This document shows, in pieces, positions 1-11,189 of a stretch of DNA of 64,000 nt. Every line of letters starts with the position of its first letter. The stretch's first letter is position 1. The translations under genes were made by a program, and so were the position numbers. Origin of the DNA: Podospora comata (lineage: Eukaryota > Ascomycota > Sordariomycetes > Sordariales > Podosporaceae); assembly GCA_017354895.1 (NCBI GenBank), contig CP071493.1, positions 2,294,001-2,358,000 on the forward strand, in the 5' to 3' direction. The notes below the pieces were generated by a model, which worked only from the letters and a program-made list of their open reading frames with translations, was not told the DNA's origin and did not search any database.

Positions 1-315
1 CTCAGCATTGCCACAATCAGTGACACTTGGCTTGGGTACATGCCGGGTACTCCCTCCTTGTCGAAGTAGCCGGTGGTGAAATCCTTCTTGAACGACTCCA
101 TCGCCAGAATACCGTTGATCGACCTGCATGCACCAAACGGCTCAGCCAAAAGTCCCTCCAAATCGTAGCGCGTCCGACCAAAATGGCGCCGAGTCGACTT
201 ACCCGGTGTCATATCCAAACAAGAGCCCGCCTGTGGCTACAAAGAGCGATAAAAGGATGGCCGGCGCCGACGTGCCGGCGACGTTTGCTGGCTTTCGCCA
301 ACCGAAGCCCACCAT
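1..315 (-). CDS. MFS hexose/sugar transporter, N-terminal part (cut by window edge)
   Basis: Probable plasma-membrane sugar transporter of the major facilitator superfamily; only the first ~78 residues are inside the window. I start it at the ATG at 313-315 because the frame then opens directly into a first membrane helix ending in the sugar-porter motif LLFGYDTG. A 79-base intron (202-124, donor GTAAGT, acceptor GCAG) splits the Gly codon after that motif. Exon 2 continues SINGILAMESFKKDF and a short outer loop, then PSQVSLIVAML, the start of helix 2. This spacing is that of fungal hexose transporters (HXT/HGT/RCO-3 type). The exon phases join cleanly and there is no stop. Substrate specificity cannot be read from this part. 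The remainder, with the PESPR-like and later helices, lies beyond base 1. Confidence 0.85.
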
Positions 316-3315
316 GACTGCGATCGGAGCGCCTTCATGAAGGGCTCTTCAGAACAGCGTCGAGCGCGGGGGTTTCCACCAGGATTGGGGGTCTCCGGAC
401 AATCGAGGATATGGTTGTTATTCGACCATGGGGAGCGGTTTGGGTCGTTTAGAGGTGGGAAGGTGGGCGGCGAACGGGTTTCGACGATGAGATGAACAGT
501 TGAAAGGGTGCGTCCAACTACTGGGATGGTGGACGGGAGTTCGTTGAAAGTGGTGGAGAAAGGACCGCCGCCCACCTGATTGATGGGCAGCGGAGACTCT
601 GCAAACGTCTGATTGGTTGCACATCAAGACTAGCCCGCTTGGGAATAGCTGTGACCAGAAGGTGGGGCTGACCCGGCTTTGACTAGCGTGGTGGGGACTC
701 GGCTGCGCCAAGCCCCACTCTCACCCACCCCAGACCCAAATCCGACTTGGGTTCAGCAACGGGCCTCTCGGCTACATTGAAAATGTCACTCTGTCGGGTT
801 GACAGCTGTGAGAATGCGGTGCTTCTGCGTTGCCTTTGGTAAGAATTTTCCCATTTTTTCTGACCTTGGTGTTGTTCTGTCCTTTGCCGCTGACCTATGG
901 GATTCATCCGAGTACGAAGTAGACAGACTATATGAGGCTATCTCTGTCAATTTAGTGCCTATTCCTTGGAATCCGAATGTCATGAATTCCCACCGTGGTT
1001 AGAACCTTGGTGTCTTGGAAACCTGGGGTTTCACCTGGTGCCGTGGTCCATGTGTAAGCCCTCGGTCCCTCTCTTTCACGCGCCTCACCAGGCGGCCCAA
1101 AAAGCCATCCTCGCTCCCGCTTTCCCAATGCTTCATAGCGGGCGCCCAGCTTCACGCTGGCTTCAGGGGGGGAGACCAGACCACCAATCGCCAAAGGAAC
1201 TGCATGGTAAATTAATAACTGACCCAGAGTGTGAGCAGAAGGCCACACACACACCACCACATCAACCACACCATTGTTCCAAGAATCTCTATGCTTTGGA
1301 AACGCGCGGCGGGTGCTCTGAAGCCATTGGCTGTCAAGATGGTTGTGCCGCAGCCGGGAGCTGCCCCCCCAGGCTTGCAGCTTGCAGCCCTCAAATCCTT
1401 TGACTGCGTGTTTTTTCTTTTCCCTTCACACCTCTTGACTGTTCGCCGGCTATGCTCGTTTGGGACTCCTAGACAGGTCATAGCAACACTGCTGGTTCGT
1501 GAACCCTGCCACTAGCTTGCGTCGAGGGGGCAGCAATAGAAGGAAATGCGGATTGCTTTTATCACAACTTCCAAGGTTGAGGCATTCACATCGCTACAAT
1601 TTCCATCATTCGCTGACCCAAAAGGTTTAGGAGACGCCCGATATAGGAGATGCAGGAGCTTGCATCAATATTCCCACAGCATTTCCAGCCACCTTGCTTC
1701 AGGTGAGTCTCTGTCTAGGAACACTCCGATCCTGAGGGGGAGGGGGGACCACGACCGGGTCAATGGGCAAACAGTTTGGGATTTCACGAGAGGCACGGGT
1801 GCTGGTTGTTGCGGCACGATGCTCATGCTCAACCAGTGTTGATTTGTGCTGTCTGTTTGGTATCGGTCTTTTGGTAGGTCTGAGTTCCGATACGCTCAGG
1901 ATCTGGTGGAACTGGTCACAGATAACATTAAGGTCCTCAAACCCTCTTATTGACATGAATTTCTTTGGCAACACCCGGTTCCGGTGCATCCGACATTGGC
2001 GGCTCGTGAGAGCACACACTCCCAAGCTTTTCCAGTCCGCCCTTTCCCTGTACTTTTGACTGGCTCATTTGCCTAGAAACGTGTCACCATGAACAGCATG
2101 GATCTCGGAATCAGATCCTGCAGAGTCCCTTTGTGCAAGAGAGGTTGTACAAGGTTGTTGTGGTCAACACAATATCAAGCACCCGTCTGCCCAGGAAGTG
2201 GGAAGCGAAGGCGAAGCGCGATGGCCAAGAAACTTGGGATCGGAGTTCTGCTCCTCACCCTCCCCAAGACCCAGCCACTGCGTCTCTTTGTTTGGTGAGA
2301 GGTGGTGGCTTGATATGCACAGGCACTAGCGTGAAACCTGTATACAGTTCGACCAGGAGAGTCCTCACACCACTGTTGTTCGGTTGGGAATAGCGCCAAC
2401 CGCGAAGCCACAAGAGGTTTATGCACGGCTTACTATGTGAAGTCCGTAGAAACGAACGGCACGATAGAACACATGACCATGTAATCTGTCTCAAGTCACC
2501 CTGACCTCATGATTTGCTGGGTTTTGATTATAAGCATGTTGTGGCACACCTAAGTTTGTGGTGTCTCTTCAACTTGCTCTACCAGGGGCTTGCCGCATGT
2601 GCGAGGACAAGCTTGGAATGTGTCAACATGAGTGTCACAGTGGAGAACTCACGTGTATCAGCTGGTGGATGAGACCAAATACCAGGAACATAAATAGAAA
2701 GACATTCGTAACAAGCAGCTCAAGGCGAGGCCGAGGCCCGAAAGCAGCCGTTGGCTTGAAGTAAAGGGCAATCGATATGTCTTGGATGAAATGTTCTTGA
2801 TGCTTCGGATGACTTTCGACTTTCTTCTTAAAACCTTTGGTCTTATACCGTCTCTGCCAGCACGAGGATTGAACTTTATACGAAGTGAAAACCTAAGGTG
2901 TGTAGACTCCCAGAGCTCTAGAAGAATTCGACGCTTCCGCAACTGCTGAGGTGATATTACAAAATAAAAATGCCCTCTTCTGCTGTTCCAGATGTTCAAA
3001 GCATTGTTTTCTGCACCTAAGGTAGTGGGATGTTGTCAGAGCAATTCAGGGGTCAATTGCCTTGGCAGTTTGTGCCGAGCGGGAAGGCCCCGCTAAATTA
3101 ACTCTCGCGTCCACTGCGAATCGGCGGGGTCCCCACCGATCAACGGCGCGTCTTTTGCTTTGCGATTCAAGCTGGAGCGCGTCACTCTTTAAGGTCCCCA
3201 CCGTAGACACCGAACAGCAGTTCGCTACACCACATCTTCCCGAAACATTGGGACCCCAGCATGTAATATTGTTTGAGCGCAACATATTCTAGGACCGAGA
3301 GGACGACTGGGAAGG
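316..3315. other. 3.0 kb gene-free stretch upstream of the transporter and the Ame1-like gene
   Basis: No open frame here shows family motifs, sustained coding bias or plausible splice-joined exons; the longest frames are under 150 codons and overlap each other on both strands. Because the genes at its ends are divergently transcribed (transporter to the left, Ame1-like to the right), it should hold both promoters. The length on the transporter side is large, as is usual for regulated sugar transporters, but I cannot point to specific factor sites. Confidence 0.6.
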
Positions 3316-5864
3316 ATGGCGACAAGTATGTGCCCCATGCTAGGCTTAGCCAGTGCTTGTACCATAGCTAACAAAGCCAAGGACAGGAGCGCATTCGAGA
3401 TCGGATGCGCGGTGCTGGGTGAGTATCTTCCCTACGACATCTGCTCAGAGGACCCAATTAACGTCAACAATTATAGTCGTCATGAAGTAGGGGATGACCT
3501 AGACTTTGGCTTTGTGATTCCCATCGCCACAGAACCAGAGCCAGAAGAGACAATCGAGGAAGAGCTCCCAGATGCTTCACCACTACCGCCACCTCCAACC
3601 ACCAGCCGACCAACTCCAAACACATCCGTCAAGCGAATACACCTCAACCGCGATGGCGTTGCGCAATCCTCCCCGTCTATGGGCTCCAGCCCCTCTCGCC
3701 CTCCCCGCCCTCCCCGGTCTGTATACAGCATACCCGACGGCACCAGTACCGAAAGATCAGCCTCACTGCCACCACGTTCCCCAGCGTCTGTTCGAGCTCA
3801 GGGCTCTTCTCTTCGCCATATGACCCGCCCCCCAGCTTCGGATGAAGTTGAAGAGGCTGAAAATGAGGAGGACCACGACGTGACTATGCACGACTCGCAA
3901 CCCGAGCCAGAGGCCGTAGAGGAGGATGTCGACATGGAAGATGCCCCTCCAGCACCATACCCGCGATCCGTTCAAAGAACCGCACAAAAGCAACGAGGTC
4001 CGCTCTCCTCTGTCATTGCGGCGACAAAGCGGATTACTATCCACACTTCACCCGAGGAGCCAACGCCAACAGTGGAGGAGGTAGTCATGGAAAGCCCGGC
4101 TGATGCACCTGGCAGTGGGAAGCGGCAAAGGACTATCTTGCTCGATCAGAATAGCCCAGTCGTGGGGTCGAGTACGTTATTGCACAAGGTTTTGGAGGAT
4201 CTAGATGAGACTACTCAGCAAAACCCTGGAGGTATCCCGGCAAGTTCTTCACCAGTAGAAAGGAGGGTCAGAACGAGGATACGAAAGAGCGCAGAGATGA
4301 GGAAGATGTCGGAGAGTATGAGTATGAGAGGGAGTACAATGTCCGTGACGTCTCCTACGTCTTCGAGGGGCAAGAGGAGGAGTCCAAGGTTGAGGTCGAG
4401 CAGTGTTGTTGAAGGTGAGGAGAATGCAGCTGAGGATGTGGATGTCCCGGATGCCGTTGAGGAAGAGGAGCCAGAGGAAGAGGAGGAGGAGGAGGAGGAG
4501 GAGGAGAGAGAAAGGGAGCCCGAGGCGGAGGAGTCAGCTGTGCTTGGGGCAGATGATGATGATGTGGCCGATGCGCCAGAATCAGAGCCGGAACTACCGG
4601 AGCCAAAACCAGAGGCCGTAGAGGAACCAGAGGAGAAAGAGGCTGAAGAGATTGGTGTGCAAGAGGCTACTAAACGAATAGGGAGGAAGCGGCCTACTCG
4701 CCGAACCGCCCCTGCTCCTTCACCAGAGCTAGGCTCAGACCAACCACCAATGCCGGTGGCAGAATCACCAGCACTGAGAAAACGGCGAAGGAGGGAGGCG
4801 GTGGCCAGTCCAGCACAGCAACAGCAGCCTGTCAAGAAGGTACGGACAGGCAAACAACCACCTACACCACAGCTTCCACAACACTCATCGCCAGCACAAC
4901 CTTCACCAGCGCAGCCCTCACCAGCGCAATCCTCACCACGACAACCCTCCCCGCGACCACCAACACGCCGATCACAGTCCAAAGTTCAAGAGAAGTCCAA
5001 GCCAAAACCAAAACAACAGGCCAAAAAGCCACCAGCAAAGAGGAAACCAAGAACCAACTCCGACGATGCGGAGGGAAAAGACTCTGGAGATAAAGTCTCC
5101 GGCTCCGTCCCCATCACAGTCCAACGGTTCAGCAAGCCCCACATCGACCCTGAAACCGAAGCTGACGACCTCGACGATGACGAAATTCAATTTTCTCACC
5201 GCGGTCCGGGCGTCCATATTCTCGACGTGCTGTCCAAACTCTGCGACGAAATGGCCGAGAATTACATGGGGAAACTCCGCGCAGCAGAGGAAGCGGAGGA
5301 GGATGCCGCCACAAGAAGGGAGAAGAAGGTGATGCTGAGAGCCTTGGAAGCCTTTCATAGGGAGTTGATGACCAAGCTTTTGGATCACACTATTGCCCTC
5401 GATCAGCTTCATGGCCTGCGCAAAAGGGTCAAGGCGGCGCAGAAGGAGAAGATTGCGATGAGGGATGAGATCATGCGGGTTAGGGCGGAGAGGGAGCAGG
5501 TCGCGTTGAGGATGGATGCGATCAGGATGAAGCATGAGGTGGAGAGCAAGGAGGCGTTGGTATGTTGTTTTGCTATTGATACAATGGCCATCGGTGACCA
5601 CGATTGCTAATTTGTTGGCAGCGACACATCTCTCTCTCGTCGGCCATGCATGATATTGATCTTGCGGTGGAAAAGGCGCAAGCAGCACCAGAGCTGTCTG
5701 CCGCTGAGCAAAAGAAGGCCGATCTCGCCAATCTTGAACTACTGGTCAGCCGAGTAGCTGATCAAGCCAGCTCGAAGAGCGATGGTGGGGGCACGTTGAA
5801 GCAAATCAAAGAGTTCAATGCCTTTTTAGAAAGAGCGGCTGCGGCGATGGAGAAAAGGAGGTAG
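3316..5864 (+). CDS. CENP-U/Ame1-like inner kinetochore protein (AT-hook-like, coiled coil)
   Basis: Likely subunit of the inner kinetochore (CENP-U; Ame1 in budding yeast, Mis17 in fission yeast), which links centromeric chromatin to the Mis12/MIND complex. Model: exons 3316-3325, 3382-3418, 3477-5559 and 5622-5864, giving 790 aa. The first two introns also read through as an open frame, so the true N-terminus is easily mispredicted; spliced it reads MATRQERIRDRMRGAG followed by an acidic DDLDFGF segment, as in the Ame1 tip that binds MIND. Next comes ~540 residues of low-complexity Pro/Ser/Glu sequence with a poly-Glu tract (about 340-360) and basic AT-hook-like patches (GKRRSPRLR, KRKPR). 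A conserved segment GPGVHILDVLSKLCDE (around 580) precedes a long coiled coil to the C-terminus. The family call rests on this architecture, not on a catalytic motif. Its 3' end faces the CX9C gene, 169 bases away. Confidence 0.7.
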
Positions 5865-6033
5865 CAATACTTCTCACCGCCATTACTGCCATGATATATA
5901 CAACATGGCCCGTTGATTCGGCCAGTTTTTGACGCCAAAAATGAGCAACGATTTGAACGAGATCTCTTGTACAAACATTCAACCATGAAGACCCTCATAT
6001 TCTTACATTTTCCCGTCCCCTTCCCAAGCTAAC

Positions 6034-7047
6034 CTATTTGTTGTTATCCTCCTTCTTCTCCGTCACCTTCCCCACAGCAACCATGCCCCTAAACCGATCC
6101 ATAAACGTCTCCTCGCCCTTCTTCTTCCTCTCCTCCCTCTGTTTCGCCTGCTCCTGCCACAGGCCTTGAATACTCGCCGCCATCTCGGCATTAGCCCTAT
6201 AATCCGCCCTCAACGCCGCCTCCTCGGCCGCCCTATCCTGCTCAGGCAACTTCTCCAACTTTTCCTTCCAACTCGCGATCAACTCGGCCGGCGGCGGTGG
6301 AATATTCACCTTCCCAGCCGCCTCCCCAGCAGCCTCCTGCTGCCGCTGCCTAACCTTTGCAGCCTCCTCTAACACACTCCTAAACTCGGGCGCCTCCCTC
6401 CCTTCCTCCTTGGCCCTCTTGATCTCCTCCTCCTGCCTCAACATCTGATGATACAGCTCATCGGCCCTCATCTGAATCATCTCATCCTCCTCGGCGCTTC
6501 TCCCATAGGTGTTCAGGTACCCCAACGCTTTCAAAAGACGGGATTGGTTGTTGTAGCAGCGCTCGAATTTCTTGACCTCGTCAGAGCACATTGTCAGCCG
6601 GGCTTTGACCCCCCCGGATTTCATGCACGTGGCCCAGGTGAATTGCTCGTCGGCGCAGTTTTCGAGGGCGGCGCGGCCGATGGCGGCTTTGCGGTCTTTG
6701 TACGAGTCGAGGACGTCCATGAGTTTTTCGTGGTCGGTTTTGGTTGCTGCTTCGATGGTGGATTGGGGGGTGTAGGTTTTCCAGAGGTGGGCGTAGCGGC
6801 CGTCGGGGAAGAGGGATTGGGGGGGGACGGTGGATTGGGAGGCGGCGGTTTGGTCGTCTTGGGATTTTTGGTCGAGCTGGCGGTGTGGCGGGACGGCGGG
6901 GGTTGGGGGGGAGGATTCGGAGGAGGGGGTGTATTTGACGGGGGCTTCTTTTTGGAGGAATTCGCGGAGTTTGGGATCGAGGTGGGCGAGGGGGTCGGAG
7001 GAGGAGTTGTCTGGGCTCCCGCCGAACCAGCCGTTGAACCAGCCCAT
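6034..7047 (-). CDS. Twin CX9C protein, probable mitochondrial intermembrane-space protein
   Basis: A 337-residue single-exon protein. The frame continues upstream of 7047, but I choose the ATG at 7045-7047 because the peptide then begins MGWFNGWFGG and the upstream part is low-quality sequence. Residues 131-141 and 154-164 form two CX9C motifs (CADEQFTWATC and CSDEVKKFERC), the disulfide-linked helical hairpin typical of substrates of the Mia40 import pathway in the mitochondrial intermembrane space. The C-terminal half is a charged, Glu/Lys/Arg-rich helix, probably coiled coil, and the N-terminal ~100 residues are Ser/Pro-rich. The protein is much longer than classical COX assembly twin-CX9C proteins (~70-110 aa), so it may be a MICOS- or scaffold-type member; the exact function is not recognised. 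The N-terminal Gly-2 could be acylated, which is speculation. Coding-strand composition flips from C-rich to G-rich near 6560. Confidence 0.7.
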   Translation of the reverse strand: MGWFNGWFGGSPDNSSSDPLAHLDPKLREFLQKEAPVKYTPSSESSPPTPAVPPHRQLDQKSQDDQTAASQSTVPPQSLFPDGRYAHLWKTYTPQSTIEAATKTDHEKLMDVLDSYKDRKAAIGRAALENCADEQFTWATCMKSGGVKARLTMCSDEVKKFERCYNNQSRLLKALGYLNTYGRSAEEDEMIQMRADELYHQMLRQEEEIKRAKEEGREAPEFRSVLEEAAKVRQRQQEAAGEAAGKVNIPPPPAELIASWKEKLEKLPEQDRAAEEAALRADYRANAEMAASIQGLWQEQAKQREERKKKGEETFMDRFRGMVAVGKVTEKKEDNNK

Positions 7048-8681
7048 TTTGAAGGGTGTGTGTGGGCGGATTTGGGGGTGAGATTGGGGTTTGCGCAAAG
7101 TGGTGATGGTGAGGTGGGTTAATGCGACCTGTGGTGGTGATGGTGGTGAGATAGCTTGGGGAAGCTTGAATTTAGGCGGGGTAAAGTGGCAGAAAGAGGT
7201 GCCCCACATTGATCTTTGCCAAGATCGACGCCGTTGGCAAGGGTGGGTTCACCTTTGATCTCGACCACTTTGAGGTCAACGGTTGGAGGTCCATTGGATT
7301 TGTATCTGGAAGCTCCATTGGAGAAGAATCGAGATTTTTGTTTGTTTTTGGTTCAAAGTTCTTATATACGCCTTGACATAATTCCAGACCTTCTCATTCT
7401 CAAAGCGACCTACCTCCTCGAGTATTCATTCCACTTCGTGGAGCTTGTGCAAGGCCCGGATCTCCAGACCACGACACGACCATCTGGTCACTGGCGATAG
7501 GCCCAATCTGATAGTTTTTGTCAGCCGTGTGTTTACATTTCAGTTCAAGCTGGTTTACTCGAAGGCCCAGTTTTAATTTCCAATTAGGCAAGTTCGTAAT
7601 CCTCCTTCTTCCAGCTATCTTTTTACCAACAACAACGACCCACCATCTTCTGATCTCAGGCCAGTTCGTGGCATATTTATCTAGATCACTAGACTGAGAA
7701 CACAACCTGGCGGAGATCAAGTCTGAGGACCCTTCGAAGATATCAAATGGTCTAGATTGCATGGCAAGCTCCATCGCAACGTCTCCCCAAGTCGACTTCA
7801 TCCCCCAGCTCCTGCAGCGAATCATCCCAGAGGCACAAGAGTGGCCAATTGTGTAGAGTTTTGTTTCGACTTTGAATTCTCCCGGATTCCGCCTCGCTTG
7901 CCATTGCGTTAGTACATTGGTCTCAATGACACGCTATTCGCTAACAGCTCCAGTGTGCTTAGTGGCAGGTGGTTTCATCGCTGCAGGGCTCTGTGTCAGA
8001 GACGCAGCTTGGACCCCTTTTCACATCTCCGTGTTTCCCCCCACGAGCCGCAACCCCAAGACGGAACCACACCGGATGAATCCAGATGTGCACCACCTCT
8101 TGACGCACACTGCAATTGCCTTGGCTGAGGCGGTTGCATTGGCATCAAGATGCACGGCCTGACTGTGTCGTTTGTGCAAATCACATCTCCAATTGACTGG
8201 AAGCGCTCTCGAAGCAACCCTGCCATGTCGCCTCATCAGGAGACTGTTCCCTTCCCAGCGGGTCCCCCTGCCTCGAAATGGCACCCTCCTCGAGCCTCTC
8301 CACACTGCCGGCGAGGGTGGGAGAGGGGCGGGAGCATGGATGACGTTGAATGGTCTATGGTCAGACTCCTAATGTCGCAAATCCCCATGAGAATAGAACC
8401 GTGTGCCGCCATATATCCCTCCTCTATCCCCGGCTTCCCTCGTCTATCTCCTCTTTCCTTCCTCTTCTGCACTCCAAGTTTTGGGCTGTCTGATGGTATC
8501 ATAGGGCGATTCTCGTTTCCCTCTCTTTCTCTTCACCTTCCCTTCGTGACTGCAGGTCAGCTTAATTGTTTAGTTTCTTCTACCTTCATTTTATACACGG
8601 CTGAGCCGTGCAAGTCTTTCTTTACCTACCCTTCGACCCTATCGATTCGATTTTTGAGTTTCGAGTTTAAAGACAACAACC
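7048..8681. other. 1.6 kb divergent intergenic region
   Basis: Lies between the 5' ends of the CX9C gene (-) and the wall-protein gene (+). The open frames here (up to ~250 codons, overlapping the wall gene's leader) lack motifs and coding bias. The 200 bases before 8682 are pyrimidine-rich and end in ACAACAACC just before the ATG, a common fungal leader and start context. No repeat or RNA gene seen. Confidence 0.6.
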
Positions 8682-10228
8682 ATGTATTTCTCAACCAGAA
8701 CTCTCGTCACCATCCTCCTGGCCGCTGTGGCCCGCGATGTTGCTGCTCAGGCAGCCGTTCAGACCCCAGACGCACCGGCGCCCAGCGCCATCCCTCCAGA
8801 GGTTCTTGCAAGTCAGGCAGCAAGTGCCAGTGCTGCTGCTTCGGCGGCGGCGGCGGCGAACGAGGCGGCAGCAGCAGGAGGATTGAGGCCACTACCGGGG
8901 CTACAGGGCGGTGAGGCAGAGGCGCCAGCAGAACTTAGACCTTTGCCCAGTCTTGCTGGAGATGCCGCCGTTGTGACTCCTCCGCCCGTGGCGGTAACAG
9001 CTCCCGAAGCTGCGGAACCAGTAGCAACAGTGGCACCGACGTTGCCAGCAGAAGAACCGGCTGTTGAGGCCCCTCCAGCACTAATCCCACCTCCTGGCCT
9101 CGACGCGGAGGCTCCGGCCCCTGAGCTCGTGGTCCCTCCAGGTCTTGCTACACCGGTAAGTATCTTGATGAATATCTTACAGAAACAGTCACTAATTCGA
9201 TATATCAGGTTGTGGAAACCCCTGTTGTCGAAAGTCCCGCTCCCGAAGCTGCGGCTCCAGCCCCTGAAGAGCCCCCTGCCGTCATCGGGTCCTTCACCCC
9301 TATCGTGGCCGAGCCCACAGCCGAGGAGACTCCCGCTCTGGCTGAACCGACCGAGGCCGCTGTTGTCCCCCCAGCCGTAGAAGAACCTGCCGCTGCGCCC
9401 GTCATCGGCTCCTTCACTCGTATCGTCGCTGAACCGACGGTCGAAGCCCCGGTCGAAACCCCGGTCGAAACCCCGGTCGAAGTCCCGGCCGAAACCCCCG
9501 CTGCTGAACCTGTCGCTTCCGAAGCCACTGGGCCCGCCGGTGTAGTCGAAACCCCCGCCCCGGTCTTAATCGGTTCATTCTCTCAAGTCATTGTTGGCAC
9601 TGCCCCTACTTTGGCCGTCCCTCAACCCGTTCCCACCGGCGCTGGCGGCTTTGTTTTCCTCAACAGCACAACTGCTGGTGCCGGAGTTGCCCAGCCCACG
9701 GGTGGTCTTCTGCCTCTTCCTGGAGTTGCTGCTCCTTCTGGCGGTCTCCTCCCTATTCCCGGAGTCGCCCAGCCTTCTGGTGTCGCCGCCCCATCTGGTG
9801 GTTTGGTAACCCCTCCTGGTCTTGGTGGTGCTGGTGGCGAGACTGGATCTGGCTCTAATGGTGGATCTGGATCTGGAAGTGATGGTAGCGGCAGCGGCCT
9901 CGTCAACCCAGATGGAAGCACCGGAACTGAGACTCTGGAGACGGATCCCAACGTCACTGCTGGCCCTGGATCTGGCGGTACTGGGGCAAATGAGGTTTTG
10001 ACCACTCTTACTACCACCAACGCCGAGGGCGTACCTACCACTTTGGTGACTGCTGTGGCTCAAACCACAGGGCCAAACGGTGCTCAGGTTACTGGAACTG
10101 GCAACCTCGCCAACAACGGATCTACTCCCGCCCTGACGGCCGGTGGAGCCCGCTTGGGCGAGGGCATCAACATGAAGATGTCAGTTTTGGGAGGTGCTGT
10201 CGGTATGCTGGTTGTCCTGATGCTTTAA
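8682..10228 (+). CDS. Secreted Ala/Pro/Glu-rich, probable GPI-anchored cell-wall protein
   Basis: Two exons, 8682-9155 and 9209-10228, encode 497 aa. The 53-base intron has donor GTAAGT, branch-like CTAAT and acceptor TCAG, and is phase 0. The N-terminus is a classic signal peptide (MYFSTRTLVTILLAAVARDVAAQ). The C-terminus ends with a small-residue stretch and a hydrophobic tail (SVLGGAVGMLVVLML), as expected for GPI attachment. Between them is low-complexity sequence rich in Ala, Pro, Val, Glu and later Gly/Ser/Thr, with internal repeats: IGSFTPIVAEPT, IGSFTRIVAEPT and IGSFSQVIV, then GGLLPLPGV, GGLLPIPGV and GGLVTPPGL. A run of VETP-type tetrapeptides comes from a 12-base tandem repeat. A few N-glycosylation sites are present (NSTT, NVT). 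No catalytic domain; a structural wall or surface protein is inferred. Confidence 0.75.
9438..9497 (+). repeat. 12-base tandem repeat, 5 units, inside the wall-protein gene
   Basis: Five consecutive 12-base units of the form CGGTCGAAACCC (variants end GCCC, GTCC or CGGCCG) encode repeating Val-Glu-Thr/Ala-Pro tetrapeptides. Copy-number change would stay in frame, so length variation between strains is likely. Confidence 0.85.
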
Positions 10229-10868
10229 GGGGTAACTTGAAAATAGTGGGAAAGTTCCACAGAGGAGAAGGGGGTGGTGTTTTCACTGGTAATAAAGGGG
10301 GGTGCTGTGGTTACACAAAGCAATCTTTACGATGTTGTTCTATTTACTTTAGGGGATGAATGCTTGAAAAGCGCGAATCAGATTGGGGTTTTACTTTTTA
10401 CTTTTTACATCACCTTTTTGTATATATACGATTATGATACCTTTTACAGCAACCACATCGACGTACGACAGAGTAGATAAAAAAAACAAAAAACTACAAA
10501 TTGAGACGAAAATGACACTTGGCTTGGAACGAGGCCACCTGAAAGAATCTGGGGAAGGCACGAGAAAGGTGTGGGTTGATCTTGCATGGATGACCCCTAT
10601 CGGCTGAACTACCGGGCCGTAGGTTCCGAAACGTGGGTGGTTTCGTCTGAAAGTTCTGCCATGTGGTGGTGGAAAAGCCGCGCCTCGGTTGAGAGATAGC
10701 TACTCCAGATATCAATTAAGAGCTTCCAGCTTCCGTCATCATCCGGTCTTGTAGTTCGTTGAGTACATGACCGCGAGGGAAATTCACTTGTGTGAGGTTC
10801 ATTACTGATAGGAATGACAAAAAAGTCGTCTGAGCAGAGAGAGCTCTCCTTTCAGTAGCACCCCTTAC
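10229..10868. other. 3' flank of the wall-protein gene
   Basis: AT-rich downstream sequence with several short T and A runs around 10395-10500, likely the 3' UTR and polyadenylation zone of the upstream gene. I see no gene. Confidence 0.5.
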
Positions 10869-11165
10869 AGAATAATATGTTCTTGCTAATCCCATTCATC
10901 GCCATCCTGCGCAATTGACTGTGGTGGCTGTGATCACTCTCTTTATGCGAACCCCGGAGTAGTGTTACTAACTCATTACACTCACTTACCTTGCTGTGCA
11001 GTGTAAGAAATCATTGTGGTAACTTCAACAGCACCTATTGGGAAATAATTCCTCCTTGCTAATCTTGTGTATCATGGTGGAATTACCACGGTGACAGTGA
11101 TCATGATCTTTCTGACGACCCCCAAGGAGCACCAACCCCGTTACACTCACCTGCCTTGCTACAAA
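10869..11165. repeat. Degenerate direct repeat, two copies about 175 bases apart
   Basis: The first copy (about 10875-11005) and the second (about 11050-11165) share, in order, a CTTGCTAATC block, a stretch with GGTGGCTGTGATCA / GGTGACAGTGATCA, CTTT(A/C)TG(C/A)CGA(A/C)CCCC, and TTACACTCAC(T/C)TACCTTGCT-type endings. Indels separate the blocks. The copies are old and diverged. No coding potential. Confidence 0.6.
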
Positions 11166-11189
11166 ATCTCAATGGACTAGTATCTCCAA

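Noticed and set aside
4215-4982. Minus-strand 255-codon frame rich in Ser
   Set aside because: Antisense of the Glu-rich part of the Ame1-like gene; poly-Ser simply mirrors GAG/GAA codons.
6448-7122. Plus-strand 224-codon Gly/Val-rich frame
   Set aside because: Antisense shadow of the CX9C gene, caused by its C-rich 5' half.
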